The notes: a model not told the origin generated them from the letters alone. A stretch of 64,000 bases of DNA from Perognathus longimembris pacificus (GCF_023159225.1 NC_063161.1:120504958-120568957); one strand, 5' to 3'. Positions 36,232-48,597 are shown, counted from the stretch's first letter. Program-made: numbers and translations.

Positions 36232-36424
36232 TTGGGCCATTGGTTCTTGCCTGTAATACTTGCTGCACAGGAGACTGAGATTCAAGGCTTGCCTTGAATC
36301 AAGGAAAAGCCCAAAAGACTAACTTCAGTTAATCAGCAAAAATGGGGACTGGAGATATGGCTTCAGTGGTAGAATACCAACCTGTGTGAAAATGATGAGA
36401 GCTCAAGGCCCTGAGTTGTACCCC
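36232..36424 (+). mobile_element. B1-Geo SINE
   Basis: Diverged sense copy (TTGCCTGTAATACTTGCTG, GGCCCTGAGTTGTACC). Confidence 0.65.
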
Positions 36425-36594
36425 CCCACCCCCATGCCTGTGTCTAATCACATGGCTTGACCAGGATGGTGGGGAGAGAACATGTAAGGATCAGGAATAT
36501 AAGCCAGTAGCTTCTTTTGGGCCCCATGCATTTCCTAAAGGAGCCTTATAGATTATGTTCTTTTGTTATATTTTAATTTTTTTCTAACTCTAGT

Positions 36595-36785
36595 GTGGTT
36601 TTCAAAATGCAAAAGGTCCAAGATATGACTAGGCAGTTTAGTTGGAGGAGCTAAAACGAGATGTATCTGTGAGGTTTGTCTTTTGATAGTAGGCATATTA
36701 AGAGATCCAGAATTAATCACCTTGCTATGACCTGGTAATATTTATGGAGAGCTCTTATGTGAATGACTGCTTGGCATGAGAGTAG
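36595..36785 (+). repeat. Diverged repeat, copy B
   Basis: Direct copy of 35567-35755 at roughly three-quarters identity, about 1 kb away. It may be two copies of an ancient mobile element or an old local duplication. Confidence 0.65.
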
Positions 36786-37594
36786 CCTGGTAGCCTCAAA
36801 CTTCTCATGTGTGAAAACAATTTGGCCAACATGTTAAAAATCGTTTCTCAGTTGTACTTGCCAGAAATTCTCATTTATTGGTTAGTTTTGTGCAACACTC
36901 CCAAATCAGCATGCTCATTTAGTTGGTCAGTGATATGGATGTAGATCATTTGTGGATCACAGCTGAACAAGTTGCTTCTCCAGTCCTTGAGGATTTGAAG
37001 GTATCACATGTGAGCTACAAGGAGCCTTCAGGGATAGACAGAAAGGGATCTTGAGTGGCTTAGTCCCATCTCCTTCTGTTTCCTATTGGAGAGGCAGTCT
37101 GCATATTTCTAAGCAACGAAGGCACCTACTTTGTCTTAACATTGTCAGATACATACAATGGACAGGCCAGCAGCAGTAACAGAATAATCTGGATGGAAAA
37201 GCAATCTAAAGGGAACAAGCCAACTGCAGATGCAGAATGCAAGACATCAATAATTTGTTCTGTAAAATGGTTCTATGACCTCAGCACTTTACTGTTCTTT
37301 ATTGTGGGTGAGTGGCTCTGGGATCAGGAGAGCAAGAGAGGTTCCTCTTAGGAATCGACACTGGCTTTCAATGCATCCAGTACATAATGGTCCCATCCTC
37401 AGAGTTTGGCATGTGTTTTTGCGAAATGTTTTAGAAATACACCCTTTTAACAAGGGGTTGGGATGAAAGTGACCTACTGACTTTGTTTTGAGAAACATTA
37501 TATTACAGTATGTGTAACTAATAATGTTCATATTGCTTGGCTGAATCCTCCTAGGCTATCCACATTTAGTTTTGTGGCTTAAAAACGGTCAGTG

Positions 37595-39560
37595 AAAAGT
37601 GGGGCTGCTAGATCATGGGGGAGCTCTATGTTTAGCCTTCTAAGGAATCTCCATACCGCTTTCCCAGAGAGGCTCAACCAGTTTACATTCCCACCAACAA
37701 TGAAGTAGGGCTCCCTTTTGGCCACATCCCCTCCAACATTTGTTATTATTAGTTTTCTTGATATAGGACATTCTTAATGCGGTGAGATGGAATCTCATTG
37801 TTGTTTTGATTTGCATTTCTTTTATGGCCAGTGATGTAGGGCACTTTTTCATATGTCTCTTGGCCATTCTCATTTCCTCATCAGAGAAGTTTCTTTGTAA
37901 GTCTTTAGCCCACTTGTTGAGAGGGCTATTGGTTCTTTGCAGTTTTGTTTTGGAGGAATGTAATTTTTTTAGTTCTGCATATATTTTAGATATGAGGCCT
38001 TTGTCTGTTGTATGGCCGGTAAAGATCTTTTCCCAATCTGTGGGCTTTCTGTTTATCTTGTGAGCTATGTCCTTTGCCCTGAAGAAGCTCTGCAGTTTGA
38101 TGCAGTCCCATTTGTCCATCCTTTCTTTGCTTTGTAGCCTTTCTGGATCTTTGTTAAGGAAGTTCTGTCCTATGCCAAGGAGCCCAAGTGTTTCTTCTAC
38201 TCCTTCCTTTAGTGTTTTCAGGGTATCTGTTTTGATTTCGAGGTCTTTGATCCATTTGGAATAGATTTTGGTGCAGGGTGATATATAAGGATCTAGTTTT
38301 AGTTTGTTGCATGTGTTGAACCAGTTTTGCCAGCACCATTTGTTAAAGAGGCTATCTTTCTTCCATCCTATTTTTTAAGCTCCTTTATCAAAGATTAAGT
38401 AGGCATAGTTCTGTGGGTTCATTTCTGGGTCTTCAATCCTGTTCCATTGGTCTTCAGGCCTGTTCCGGTGCCAATACCAAGCTGTTTTTTATTACTATAG
38501 CTTTATAATACAACTTGAAGCTTAGTATTATAATTCCTCCAGCACTGTTCTTTCTACTTAGGATTGTTTTTGCTATTCTGGGTCTTTTATTGTTCCATAT
38601 GAATTTCTGGATTGTTTCCTCTATTTCATTAAAAATGGTGTTGGGAAATTAATGGGTATTGCATTGATTTTGTAGATAGCCTTTGGTAATATTGCCATTT
38701 TGATTATATTAATCCTCCCAATCCAGGAGCATGGGAGGTTTTTCCATTTCCTTAGTTCTGCCTTAAAAGACCACAAATAAGAATACACTAAAGCCACCAG
38801 CACAACAATGTTCATCGCAGCACAATTTGTCATAGCTAGAATATGGAACCAACCCAGATGTCCCTCAGTAGATGAATGGATCAGGAAAATGTGGTACATA
38901 TACACAATGGAATTTTATGCCTCTATCAGAAAGAATGACATTGCCTCATTTGTAAGGAAATGGAAGGACTTGGAAAAAATTATACTAAGTGAAGTGAGCC
39001 AGACCCAAAGAAACATGGATTCTATGGTCTCCCTCATAGGGAATAATTAGCACAGGTTTAGGCAAGTCACAGCAGAGGAACACGAGCACAATAGCTATAC
39101 CCTTATGAACACATAAGATGATGCTAAGTGAAATGAACTCCATGTTATGGAAACAACTGTTATATCACTGTTGTAATTACTTTCAACATGTGATGTGAAA
39201 CCGTAGCTTCTATTATTGATGACCCTCTTGTATCCCCTTTGGGTGGTTGTACCTGCACTATCTCTGTATCTTATTGTACATTGGAAACTGTGTATACTGG
39301 CATTAGAACTAGGAAACTGAAAGGGAATACCAAAATCAAGAGACACAGTGTAAAAAGACAAACGACTACAAAAGCAATACTTGCAAAACTGTTTGGTGTA
39401 AATCAACTGAACAATTCATGAGGGGGAAAGAGAAAGGGAGAGGGGAGAGGGGGGAATGTGGGAGAAGGTAACAAACAGTACAAGAAATGTATCCAATGCC
39501 TAACGTATGAAACTGTAACCTCTCTGTACATCAGTTTGACAATAAAAATTAAGAAAAAAA
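37595..39560 (+). mobile_element. L1 with inverted 5' part
   Basis: 37595 to about 38765 is ORF2 on the minus strand (conserved [26 protein letters not shown] and [16 protein letters not shown] blocks, about 159 codons open). About 38770-39560 is the ORF2 C-terminus and 3' UTR on the plus strand. The outer flanks AAAAACGGTCAGTG (37581-37594) and ACAAACTGTCAGTG (39561-39574) match at 12 of 14 bases, so this is a single insertion rearranged by twin priming. The left site reads CTT|AAAA, the L1 endonuclease preference. Confidence 0.92.
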
Positions 39561-39665
39561 ACAAACTGTCAGTGCAGTGCATTTGGTTACTGTGAGTAAC
39601 TGAAGAGCATTAAGTAAGTCTACAACTCTTGTTCTGTGAGTTCTAAAGCCCTCTGATAAACTTTT

Positions 39666-39866
39666 TTTTTTTTTTGCCAGTCCAGGGGCTTGGACCTAAG
39701 TCCTGAGCAGTGTCCCTGGCTTCTTTTTGCTCAAGGCTAGCTCTCTGACACTTGAGCCACAGTGCCACCTGTGGCCGTTTTCTGTATATGTGGTGCTGGG
39801 GAATTGAACCCAGGGATTCATGTATATGAGGCAAGCATTCTTGCCATTAGGCCATATTCCCAGCCC
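39666..39866 (-). mobile_element. IDL-Geo SINE
   Basis: Antisense copy flanked by CCCTCTGATAAACTTTT at 39649-39665 and 39867-39883. Confidence 0.95.
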
Positions 39867-40094
39867 CCCTCTGATAAACTTTTAAATATACCCATGCCTG
39901 AAATGCCTAAGGGGTTAATCTGAGGTACTGGAATTTTTCAGCAGTTCCTATGAGATTCCTAATGCATAGACAAGGTAAGAGAACTGCTAGCCCACGATTG
40001 CAATGAGGCAATAGGCTTTGTTTCCAGTTCTTGAGATCTCTCAATATATGTCAGCTGTTTTTTTACATGAAATGCAAGAAACTTATTTAATTTT

Positions 40095-40310
40095 TAAAAA
40101 AATGATACTGGGATTAGAGCTCAGGCCATTGGGCTTTCTAGGCAGAGAGGTGTTCTACCACTTGAACCATACTTCCCGGTCTTTTTGCTCTTTGGTTTAT
40201 TTGTTTTTTAGGTAGTATCTCATTTTTTCGGCTAGCCTAGATAGCATCCTTCATTTTACATTTTCTGCTATACCTGGGATGACAAATTGATGCCACCATG
40301 CCCAACTTAT
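40095..40310 (-). mobile_element. B4-like SINE, old
   Basis: Antisense ID half (CTACCACTTGAACCATA) then B1-like sequence. A further B1-like remnant follows to about 40540. Confidence 0.6.
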
Positions 40311-40562
40311 TCCACTGAGAAAGAGATGGAATCTTGCAACCTTTTTTTTGTGCTCTGTTCTGAAACTGCAATCATCTGAATCTAACCCTCTCAAGTATAT
40401 CACCATTCCCCCAGCTTATTGGTTGAGGTAGAGGATTCATTCATGAACTTTTTGCCAGAATTGGTCTCAAATCTTGATCATCTGAATCTCAGCCTCCTGA
40501 ATACCTAGGATTATACTTGTAAGCTATTGACACTTGGTTCTAATTTTTTAAAGTGGAGAATA

Positions 40563-40780
40563 TGCCAGGTGTCGGTGTCTCATGCCTATAATCCTATCTA
40601 TTCAGGAGGCTAGATTTGAGGACTGTGCTTTGAAGCCAGCTTGGCAGGAAAGTCTGTGATACCAGCCATCAGAAAACCAAAAGGGAATCTGTGGCTCACT
40701 GTGGTAAGGCATTAGTCTTGAGGGAAAAAGCTGAGGGACAGCACCAAGACCCCAAATTCAAGTCCCAAGACCTACACACT
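40563..40780 (+). mobile_element. B1-Geo SINE
   Basis: Sense copy (CTCATGCCTATAATCCTATC, AAATTCAAGTCCCAAGACC). Confidence 0.8.
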
Positions 40781-41688
40781 CAAAATGCACAATAGACAAA
40801 GCATATATGCTCATATATTAAAATTTTGGGCAACAAGCTTGTGACTTCTGTTTTAGGAAGTTTATGGTTTTTTAAGAATTTTAGAAATTCTTTTCTACTT
40901 GCTAAGCATTTTCAAACTATTAAACATTTTTTCTTTTTATTACTATTAAGGTATCTTTTATTTCAGACCTCTATTACATTCCTCTTTGTAAATTTGTGGT
41001 TGCAAGGATGAATAAATTTTTATGACTTGTCACATATTTGAGGTTAATTTTCTTTGAAATCTGCCATAACCCTTGAAATTTTACCGTGTGCCTTTGCTCT
41101 TAATTTTTTTCTCTGCATATTCATATTATGGCAGTCTTTTAAAGATCTATTTTCTGTCACCACAAGTGAGGAAATAGCAGTGAATTCATGAGCAGTAACT
41201 GCTTGTTTCAGAAATTGTGCATCATCCTGATGTGCCAGACAGTGGCTGATATGCACAAGTATCAAATGCTAACAATCTTATTTTTGAGAAGGTTTTGTCT
41301 GATCAACATCAAGCTGTACGTTCTGAAATAAAGGAATATGAAATTATTTGGCAGATGGTGTGATCTCAAGTGGGTGATTAGGCTCATAGTAGTGGATAGT
41401 TTGATACTTTGAGTAGATTAAAGTTAGGCATACTATATGTACATTTATGTACCTACTTGTGTAGTGTTATATACTTTATTTGGATGAAGAGCTAATTTTA
41501 AAGATGTACATTGTAAAGATTGAGATACTTAGTAATTTATATTGATTTTTTTGACTTATCAGTGGAGACAAATTTATTCATGGGGTCAGCAAATGTACAA
41601 AAATAAGAGAAAATCTCAGATAAATACCAATATAGGTCCTCAAAGGCTAATTTTTGGTTGTGGATATCAGAAAGAAGCCCCATTTTTT

Positions 41689-41889
41689 TGCTTTTTTTTT
41701 TTTTTTTTTTTTGGCCAGTCCTGGGGCTTGAACTTAGGGCCTGAGCACTGTCCCTGGCTTCTTTTTGCTCAAGGCTAGCACACAGTGCCACTTCCGGCTT
41801 TTTCTATATATGTGGTGCTGAGGAATCGAACCCAGGGCTTCATGTATACGAGGTGAGCACTTTTCCACTAGGCCATATTCCCAGCCCCT
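41689..41889 (-). mobile_element. IDL-Geo SINE
   Basis: Antisense copy with long T run, flanked by AGAAGCCCCATTTTTT, whose left copy starts at 41673 and right copy is 41890-41905. Confidence 0.93.
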
Positions 41890-42180
41890 AGAAGCCCCAT
41901 TTTTTAAGTTTGATAATTTAATTTTTCTACATATTCTTCTATTTTTGCACTTTCTCTTATTACTCATTTTGATGGATTATGTGGAAGGAGCCACAAGAAG
42001 GAAGTAGGAAGCATTTTGTGAGAGAATTCAGCACACTAGAGGGGCCCACAGAAGGCAGAGAGGCTGGAGTTCAGGTACAAAGGGAGGAAGAGGCCTGGAT
42101 AGAATCTCAGGGAAAATAGGTACAGCTAGGATATGCAAGGCCATAGCAAGGACAGAATTTTAAGGAAGTCATTGAAGGCT

Positions 42181-42452
42181 TCCCCTTCCCTCCCTCCCTC
42201 CCTCCCTCCCTCCCTCCCTCCCTCCCTCCCTCCCCTCCTCCTCCTCTCCCTCCTCCTCCTGCTCCTCCTCCCTTTCCCTCTCCCTCTCCCTCTCCCTCTC
42301 CCTCTCCCTCTCCCTCTCCCTCTCCCTCTCCCTCTCCCTCTCCCTCTCCCTCTCCCTCTCCCTCTCCCTCTCCCTCTCCCTCTCCCTCTCCCTCTCCCTC
42401 TCCCTCTCCCTCTCCTTCTCCTTCTCCCTCTCCCTTTCTCTCTCTCTCTTTC
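42181..42452 (+). repeat. (CCCT)n and (CCCTCT)n compound array
   Basis: A CCCT block at 42187-42233 is followed by a mixed CTCCTC block and then about 23 pure CCCTCT hexamers at 42275-42412, ending in TC repeats. It lies at the tail of the antisense SINE at 42455. The reverse strand is (AGAGGG)n, with regular GGG runs. Confidence 0.95.
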
Positions 42453-42454
42453 TT

Positions 42455-42694
42455 GTTTTGTTTGATTGTGGGGCTTGAACACAGGGCCTGGGTGCTATCC
42501 CTGAGCCTCTTTGTGCTCAAAGCTAATGCTCTACCACTTGAGACACAGGGCCATTCTGGTTTTTGAGTGGTTAATTGAAGATAAGAGACTCACCAGGTCT
42601 TCTCTGCCTTGGCTGGCTTCGAACCATGTTCCTCAGATCTCAGCCACCTGAGTAGCTAGGATTACAGGTGTGAGCCACTGGCACCCCGCTTGGC
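42455..42694 (-). mobile_element. B1-Geo SINE
   Basis: Antisense copy with both halves. The hexanucleotide array lies at its tail end. Confidence 0.88.
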
Positions 42695-42927
42695 TTTTCC
42701 TTTTAACTTACTGTTTAAAATAACTTTAAAGTCCAGAACGGTTTAAAGTAATTACTTCAGATATATTAACCTTTAATTTAGTATTGGTATTTACCCTTTT
42801 GGGTGGAGATGGCCATAGCCTTTGGAATTCTCTTGAAAGATTTAGACATTCTCTTAGAAAATATACATACATATATGTGTCCAAAATTTTCATATAATTT
42901 CAGAGGGCTTACAGATTTTTTTTTTTG

Positions 42928-43144
42928 ATGCTGATACTCAGTGTTTGTGTGCTGTTACTTAGCTCTTTATCTCAAGGCTGGTGCTCTACCACATGAGACA
43001 CAGCTCTACTTCCAGGTTTTTGCTACTCAGTTGGAGATAAAAGTCTCTTGAATTTGTTTGCCTCGACTGGTGTTGAAACTCAATCCTCAGATATCAGCCT
43101 CCCAAGTAGCTAGAATTATAGGTATGATCCACTAGTGGTTGGCT
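42928..43144 (-). mobile_element. B1-Geo SINE, old
   Basis: Diverged antisense copy (CTCTACCACATGAGACACA, CAAGTAGCTAGAATTATAGG). Confidence 0.75.
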
Positions 43145-45420
43145 AAGAAATCTTTATATAAAGACCGAGAAAATAAAGATAAGAATGTTCTAATTACCTA
43201 GCTTTTATCACTAGGATTTGGGATCACACTTGAACTATAATCTCTTTTTAATGTATAATTTTCAGCTAATAATAAGCACCATAGAATGCTTTAAATATGT
43301 TTATATATACGTTTGTATACTTTTTGCTTTGTTAGACTGTTTCCTTTTTTCTACTTTATTTTTCTGGTGGTAATTGTATGTGACTTAATGAAAGGAAGGT
43401 TTTGGATTTCAAAGTACTAGATGTTAGCTTGTACGTAAAGTAGCTCTAGAATGCTGTCTTTGGCAGATACCTTCGCATTAAAATTCTGGCTCTCAAAATA
43501 GGGATCCCAGGAAAGGGTCAATGCAAGGGCAGACACAGTGTAATATGAAGAAAATTTTCAAAGAAATCTTATATATTCCATTTTGCAGGCCTAGAGAAAA
43601 AGTATAATCAGGCAAAAATATAAAAATTAATCTCTAATGAATCTTTTTCATAGGATCTTTATGATAAACATAAAAATATGTTTTAAAATTATCTTATATG
43701 TAACAATTCATGTTTTCCTTTCTATAGTAGGATTTGTGGTGGAATCTTTATAATTTTTATTATACATCATTTAACTTTTTTTGCAGAGATTTGAACAACA
43801 TCAGCTTCTAGTCAGTACTTTCAAATCAAAATTCAGAGCAAGTAAAGAAATGCTTTTAAAATGCATATTTGATGTTGTAAGTGCTTCGCAATGCTCTGAA
43901 AATGCCCGGGTCACAGCTGCATGCATGAAAATGCATGGTGACTGCAGGCATTGTTTCTCATACACAGAAGGCAATCTGTGCCAGTCGCTGAATTTATGAT
44001 GTAAATCAAATCATAGCTATCTGATATTCAGAGATGTCACAAGAAGGTTGAGGTGATCAAAAGGTTACAAATAACTTTTGCTTTCTGATTTACCTATTGC
44101 AAGACTTAATTTTTTTTATTTCCTCCTTTTTTATTAAGATGGATGTATTTATTCTTGGAAAGATGAATCTAGTTGCAAACCTTATTTTCTCATTGCCTCT
44201 TGCTAGTGTGCTGGAACCATGCATATATCACTTCTTCCCATCACCCCTGTATTCTGTAAGATGCATGTATTTATTCTTTTGTCAACAGTATTGGTAAAGG
44301 GTGGGGAGCACTGACACATTGCCTCTGCTCCGCTCTCTGTGCTTTGTGTTTTCTCTGAACAGTGTTGAGTTTTGGTCAAGAATTTTTTTTTTTACATGAT
44401 CCAGCTTATTCTTAAATTGCAATTTAAGTGTGTTTAAAAAGAGGATTTGGGGAAAGTGTATGGTGCTTGTAAGAGACAATTACATTCATAGTAGATGTTC
44501 ATTCAGCAGTGAAAGAGAAACAAAACGATTAAGACATAGAAGCTTATGCCTTAATATACAAATTTACTCTTCTAATAACCAAGCTAGTGTATATTTATGG
44601 AGTTACTACATTTGCTGGGTATTATATTGTATTCTTTACTTAAAGTAGTAGTTAAAATATTTGCAACTCAAAGAAATGGGAAAATGTCAAAGAATATCAT
44701 CTATGATGCTAAGTTAAAATAAAAAAAAAAAGGAGAGACTACAGGTGCTAACAGCCAAAGGAAGATGACCTGGTTGTTTGCATTGTTTTGATTTTCATCT
44801 TTAGAAACACTGTTACTCACATAAGACGAAGGCAGACTATCCCAGGATTTAGGAAATTCTGATTTTAAAAACATTCCCGTCTAGACACAATGGTTTACTT
44901 CTCTCTGAAATAAAATTGGAAGAATGATACCATTCTTACTTTATATTTCCATTTTTCTTTATAAAATAATAAGAAGCATCTTTTTTAATGAGCCCTTAGG
45001 GTTTAGTAACAAAAACCATTTAAGGTAGGCATAGAATTATTAGTAGTTAAGAGCCATTTTTATAGCTATTGTTAGAGTTTGCCTTCACCTCTGCTCTTGT
45101 GCATACTAAGGTTCAGACTTTAGAGGCTGTATGACTTAATATAACTTCAGCTCTGGTATTTAATCTGACCTCATTTTATAGATAAAGAAACTGGCTAAGA
45201 AAGATTTATTCTCTTGCCTGGGATCCCATGCTTTGTTGGAGATTGAGAATATAAATTTAGAGTTCTTTCTACTTCATAACTTGCTTTTCCATAATTATTT
45301 TATCTCATCTCTATTTTCAGTTTTATCTAATATAATGGCATAGCTACATATCAACAAATTATTCTAATGATGTTCTCCTATAAAGCTAATAATTATGATG
45401 TGCCACACGTACGTATGTTT

Positions 45421-45611
45421 TTTTTAACTTTATTTTTTGCAAGTCTTGGGCCTTGAACTCAGAGCCCGAGCACTGTCTCTGGCTTTTTTTTGTGCACTTG
45501 AGACACAGTGCCACTTCTGGTCATTTTCTATATATGTGGTGCTGAGGAATCGAACCCAGGGCTTCATGTATACGGTAGGCACTCTTGCCACTAGACCATA
45601 TTCACAGCCCT
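45421..45611 (-). mobile_element. IDL-Geo SINE
   Basis: Antisense copy lacking part of the Geo half. A GTATG-plus-T-run flank on both sides suggests the duplication. Confidence 0.88.
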
Positions 45612-45769
45612 GTATGGTTTTTTTTCCTTCAGAAGTACAGCTTAATGTTAGTTTTACAAGTGATCAGGTTAATTGTATGGTCATGCCACCCATCATTTTG
45701 AATAAAGGATAGTCAACTGTTCATAACGTGAATAGTAGATTTGGGAATAAGTAAATTCAGAACATAACC

Positions 45770-45900
45770 CTCTTCTCCCTCCCTTTCCTTTCTCCTCCCC
45801 ACTCTTCTCCCTTTATATCTGATTCCTTCCCTCCCTTTCCCTCTCCTCCTCTCTTTTTTATTTTTCCCATCTCTTTTTCCCTCTCTCCTTCTGTCTTACC
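45770..45900 (+). repeat. Pyrimidine-rich stretch
   Basis: Degenerate TCCC/CTTC run of about 130 bases with occasional A. Confidence 0.8.
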
Positions 45901-46284
45901 AATAAAACTTCAAAGTTAAACTTGTGTAAATTGTGTGTTTTTTATTTACCTTGACCTCTCTCATTTGGCCATATTAGAAATGAGCATGCCCAAAATGCAG
46001 TAAGTGAAAAGAGAAGCAAAATAAAAATCCTAAATACTTTACAAATTTAATAAGTAATTCTTGACTACATCATGAATGAACTATACTTAGCCTTATGGTA
46101 TTTTAAATGTGCCAGTTATAATATTTTTAAATAGGAATGTATTTTCTGTCATACCCAGATTAGCTTTTATATTATTTAATGCCATTTATTAGAATAAGAT
46201 TATGCCCCCTCCCACATTTCTTTTCTGTTTTGTGCTTTCTAGTTTGTAATGTGTTCTTAGATATACCTACTGTTAACTTATTTA

Positions 46285-46512
46285 TTTATTCATGATGGGG
46301 CTTGAACTCAGTCTGGGCACTATCTCTGAGCTCTTTTGCTCAAAGCTAGCACTCTACCACTTTGAGCCACATTGTTACTTTCAGTTTTCTGGTGGTTAAT
46401 TGGAGATGAGTCTCTCAGACTTTCCTGCCTAGGGTGAATTTGAATGTGATCCTCAGATCTCAACCTCCCTCAATAGCTAGGATTAAAGGCATGGGCCAAC
46501 AGCTTCCAGCTA
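46285..46512 (-). mobile_element. B1-Geo SINE
   Basis: Antisense copy (GGGGCTTGAACTCAGTCTGG, CTCAATAGCTAGGATTAAAG). Confidence 0.82.
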
Positions 46513-46629
46513 CTGTTAGCTTTTGATAAACATATTACCGTAAAAGACTTTAGAATTTGATCATGATTGACTATTTCAATCTGGTTTGGTCACAGTTGTT
46601 TTGCATAACTCAAGACAGATTATCATGTT

Positions 46630-47095
46630 GTTTTTTTCATTTTCTTTTTTTTTTTTTCAAATTTTTATTATCAAACTGATGTACAGAGAGGTTACAGTTT
46701 CATATGTTAGGCATTGGATACATTTCTTGTACTGTTTGTTACCTTGTCCCTCATACCCCCCCTTCCCCCTTACCTTTTCCCCCCCTGAGGTGTTCAGTTC
46801 ACTTCCCAAATATCCAGAAGGAAAGGCCTATACAGATAAAAAAAGCATTTAGAACCCCAAACCGACCAGACCAAAATAGGACATCCCACCGACACATTGT
46901 GATCAAAACAGGATCAATAGAGTACAAGGAAAGAATCCTTAAAGCTGTTAGGGAGAAGAAAACAATCACATATAAAGGAAAAGCAATCAGAATTACCCCC
47001 AGACTTCTCAGCAGAGACCATGAAAGCAAGGAGAGCCTGGAATGAAGTATACGAAACCCTAAATAAAAATAACTACCAACCAAGACTTCTGTACC
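46630..47095 (-). mobile_element. Short L1 with inverted ORF1 piece
   Basis: The left part (about 46631-46795) is a T run and the L1 3' UTR on the minus strand. The right part (about 46800-47095) is ORF1 C-terminal sequence on the plus strand (RHIVIKTGS, REKKTITYKGKAIRITPRLL, NNYQPRLLYP). CAGATTATCATGTT at 46616-46629 and 47096-47109 flanks the whole, so it is one insertion. All of ORF2 is missing between the parts. Confidence 0.92.
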
Positions 47096-47879
47096 CAGAT
47101 TATCATGTTTTAAAAGGGTTCCATAGTAGCCTTTTTTTCTTCCCTTTAGTGTAGTAAGGGGTCAGAAGGATAAGAGGATGACTTATAAGAATACTGAAAA
47201 GTAGTTCAGTACTTTAGTATCATAAACATCATGGATTTTCTTCTTAAGTAGTCATAGATGCCACCATTAGCTGGAAGATTAATGCTTATCCTACCCACTG
47301 CTCCCTTTATGCCAAGATAGTCCATCAGAAGAATGCCTATAGCAACACTAATGACAGTTTCCTATTCTTATCTTTTTATTTGAACATTTTAACTGGACAT
47401 GACCTACTGAACATTCAGCTTAACAATTTTATCTGATGTGATATACTTGCGTGGACTTTAGGATTTATAATATTTGCTTCTTTGTGTCTGTGGCAACTAG
47501 AGTGAGAGTAGATTCTAGACAGCCAAAGGGTTTGGGATTTGGAAACATGGATTTTTGTGATTTGGCATAAAAAGTTGCTTGGAGCCATCCTTTAGCAATG
47601 GTGACAATTTGGCAGTTAGAAATAGCCTGTGCTTTAACAAGCAGGAGGCTGCCAGCCTGTGAAGTGAGTACATGATAGAGTAGGTGAGCTTGAGGAGAAA
47701 ATAAATAGAGGGTGTTATAATATCCAGAAATTGTGTAGTAGTGTCACAGAGGTATACAACACCAGTGTTGTATTTCAATGTGATAGACCCACTATGATTT
47801 TCTGTTTTTAACAAAGAAAAAAATTTTCAGAAGATTTTCTACTTTAATATCCCTTCCCTCTCTAGTGATTTTTACTTAT

Positions 47880-48045
47880 AACAGTTTTCATCATGGTTAT
47901 ACATTCAAATCACCTGTAGAGTTTCCTAGAAAAATTGCTAGTCCATGAACACCATTCCCAGAAACTGCAAGATAACAGACCTAGGTATTGATAAGAGCAC
48001 CACAGACAATCTGGCATGTAATCAAGGTTGAGTAACACTGTATTA
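47880..48045 (+). mobile_element. MER5-like hAT relic
   Basis: TACATTCAAATCACCTGTAG near the start and CAAGGTTGAGTAACACTG at the end fit a diverged MER5-type element. Confidence 0.5.
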
Positions 48046-48201
48046 GAGGAACACATTTTAATTTTCTGTAGGGTTATTGTTAAGTTTGAGTTGAGCCTTG
48101 AGAATTTGCATGTACAGTTACATAGGTGATGCTGATATGTTGATTGAACTGTTATGCTTAGAAATTTATCAAGAAGGCAGTATTTAAAAAATCATTTGAA
48201 G

Positions 48202-48406
48202 GGACTGGGAAGATAGCTACATGGTAGAGTGCTTGCCTTACATACAGAAAGCCCTAGGTTTGATTCTTCAGCACCACATATAGAAAAAGCTAGAAATGGC
48301 ATAGTGGCTTAAGTGGTAGAATGTTAACCTTGTGTAAAACGAAGCCAGGGACGTTGCTTAGGCCCTGAGTTCAAGCCCCAGGACTGGCCAAAAAAACCCC
48401 ACAAAA
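48202..48406 (+). mobile_element. IDL-Geo SINE
   Basis: Sense copy flanked by CATTTGAAG at 48193-48201 and 48407-48415. An ID-like fragment follows at about 48412-48500. Confidence 0.88.
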
Positions 48407-48542
48407 CATTTGAAGACTCGGGAATATAGGTCCATGGCACAGATGTTAGGTAGCATGTAAAAGACCTTGGTTTGATCCCCCTAGCACCTCAAAAATAAAT
48501 TATTCAATTAAAAATCATTTGACATAACTGATGGTTATATGT

Positions 48543-48544
<2 letters not shown>

Positions 48545-48580
<36 letters not shown>
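48545..48580 (+). repeat. (GT)n microsatellite
   Basis: About 18 GT units. Confidence 0.9.
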
Positions 48581-48583
<3 letters not shown>

Positions 48584-48597
48584 AAAAATTAAATTTA

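Noticed and set aside
37640..38119. Minus-strand open frame of 159 codons with conserved protein-like sequence
   Set aside because: It is the inverted ORF2 fragment of the L1 at 37595-39560, not a host gene.
42187..42412. Regularly spaced repeats that could suggest a CRISPR array
   Set aside because: There are no distinct spacers. It is a simple hexanucleotide array in a vertebrate intron.
42107..42520. Minus-strand open frame of 137 codons with long Gly-Glu repeats
   Set aside because: It is the translation of the hexanucleotide array. The ends fall in SINE and unique sequence with no gene signals.
46704..47045. Plus-strand open frame of 113 codons
   Set aside because: Its second half is L1 ORF1 and the first half runs through the inverted L1 tail, so the frame is a chance fusion across an inversion junction.
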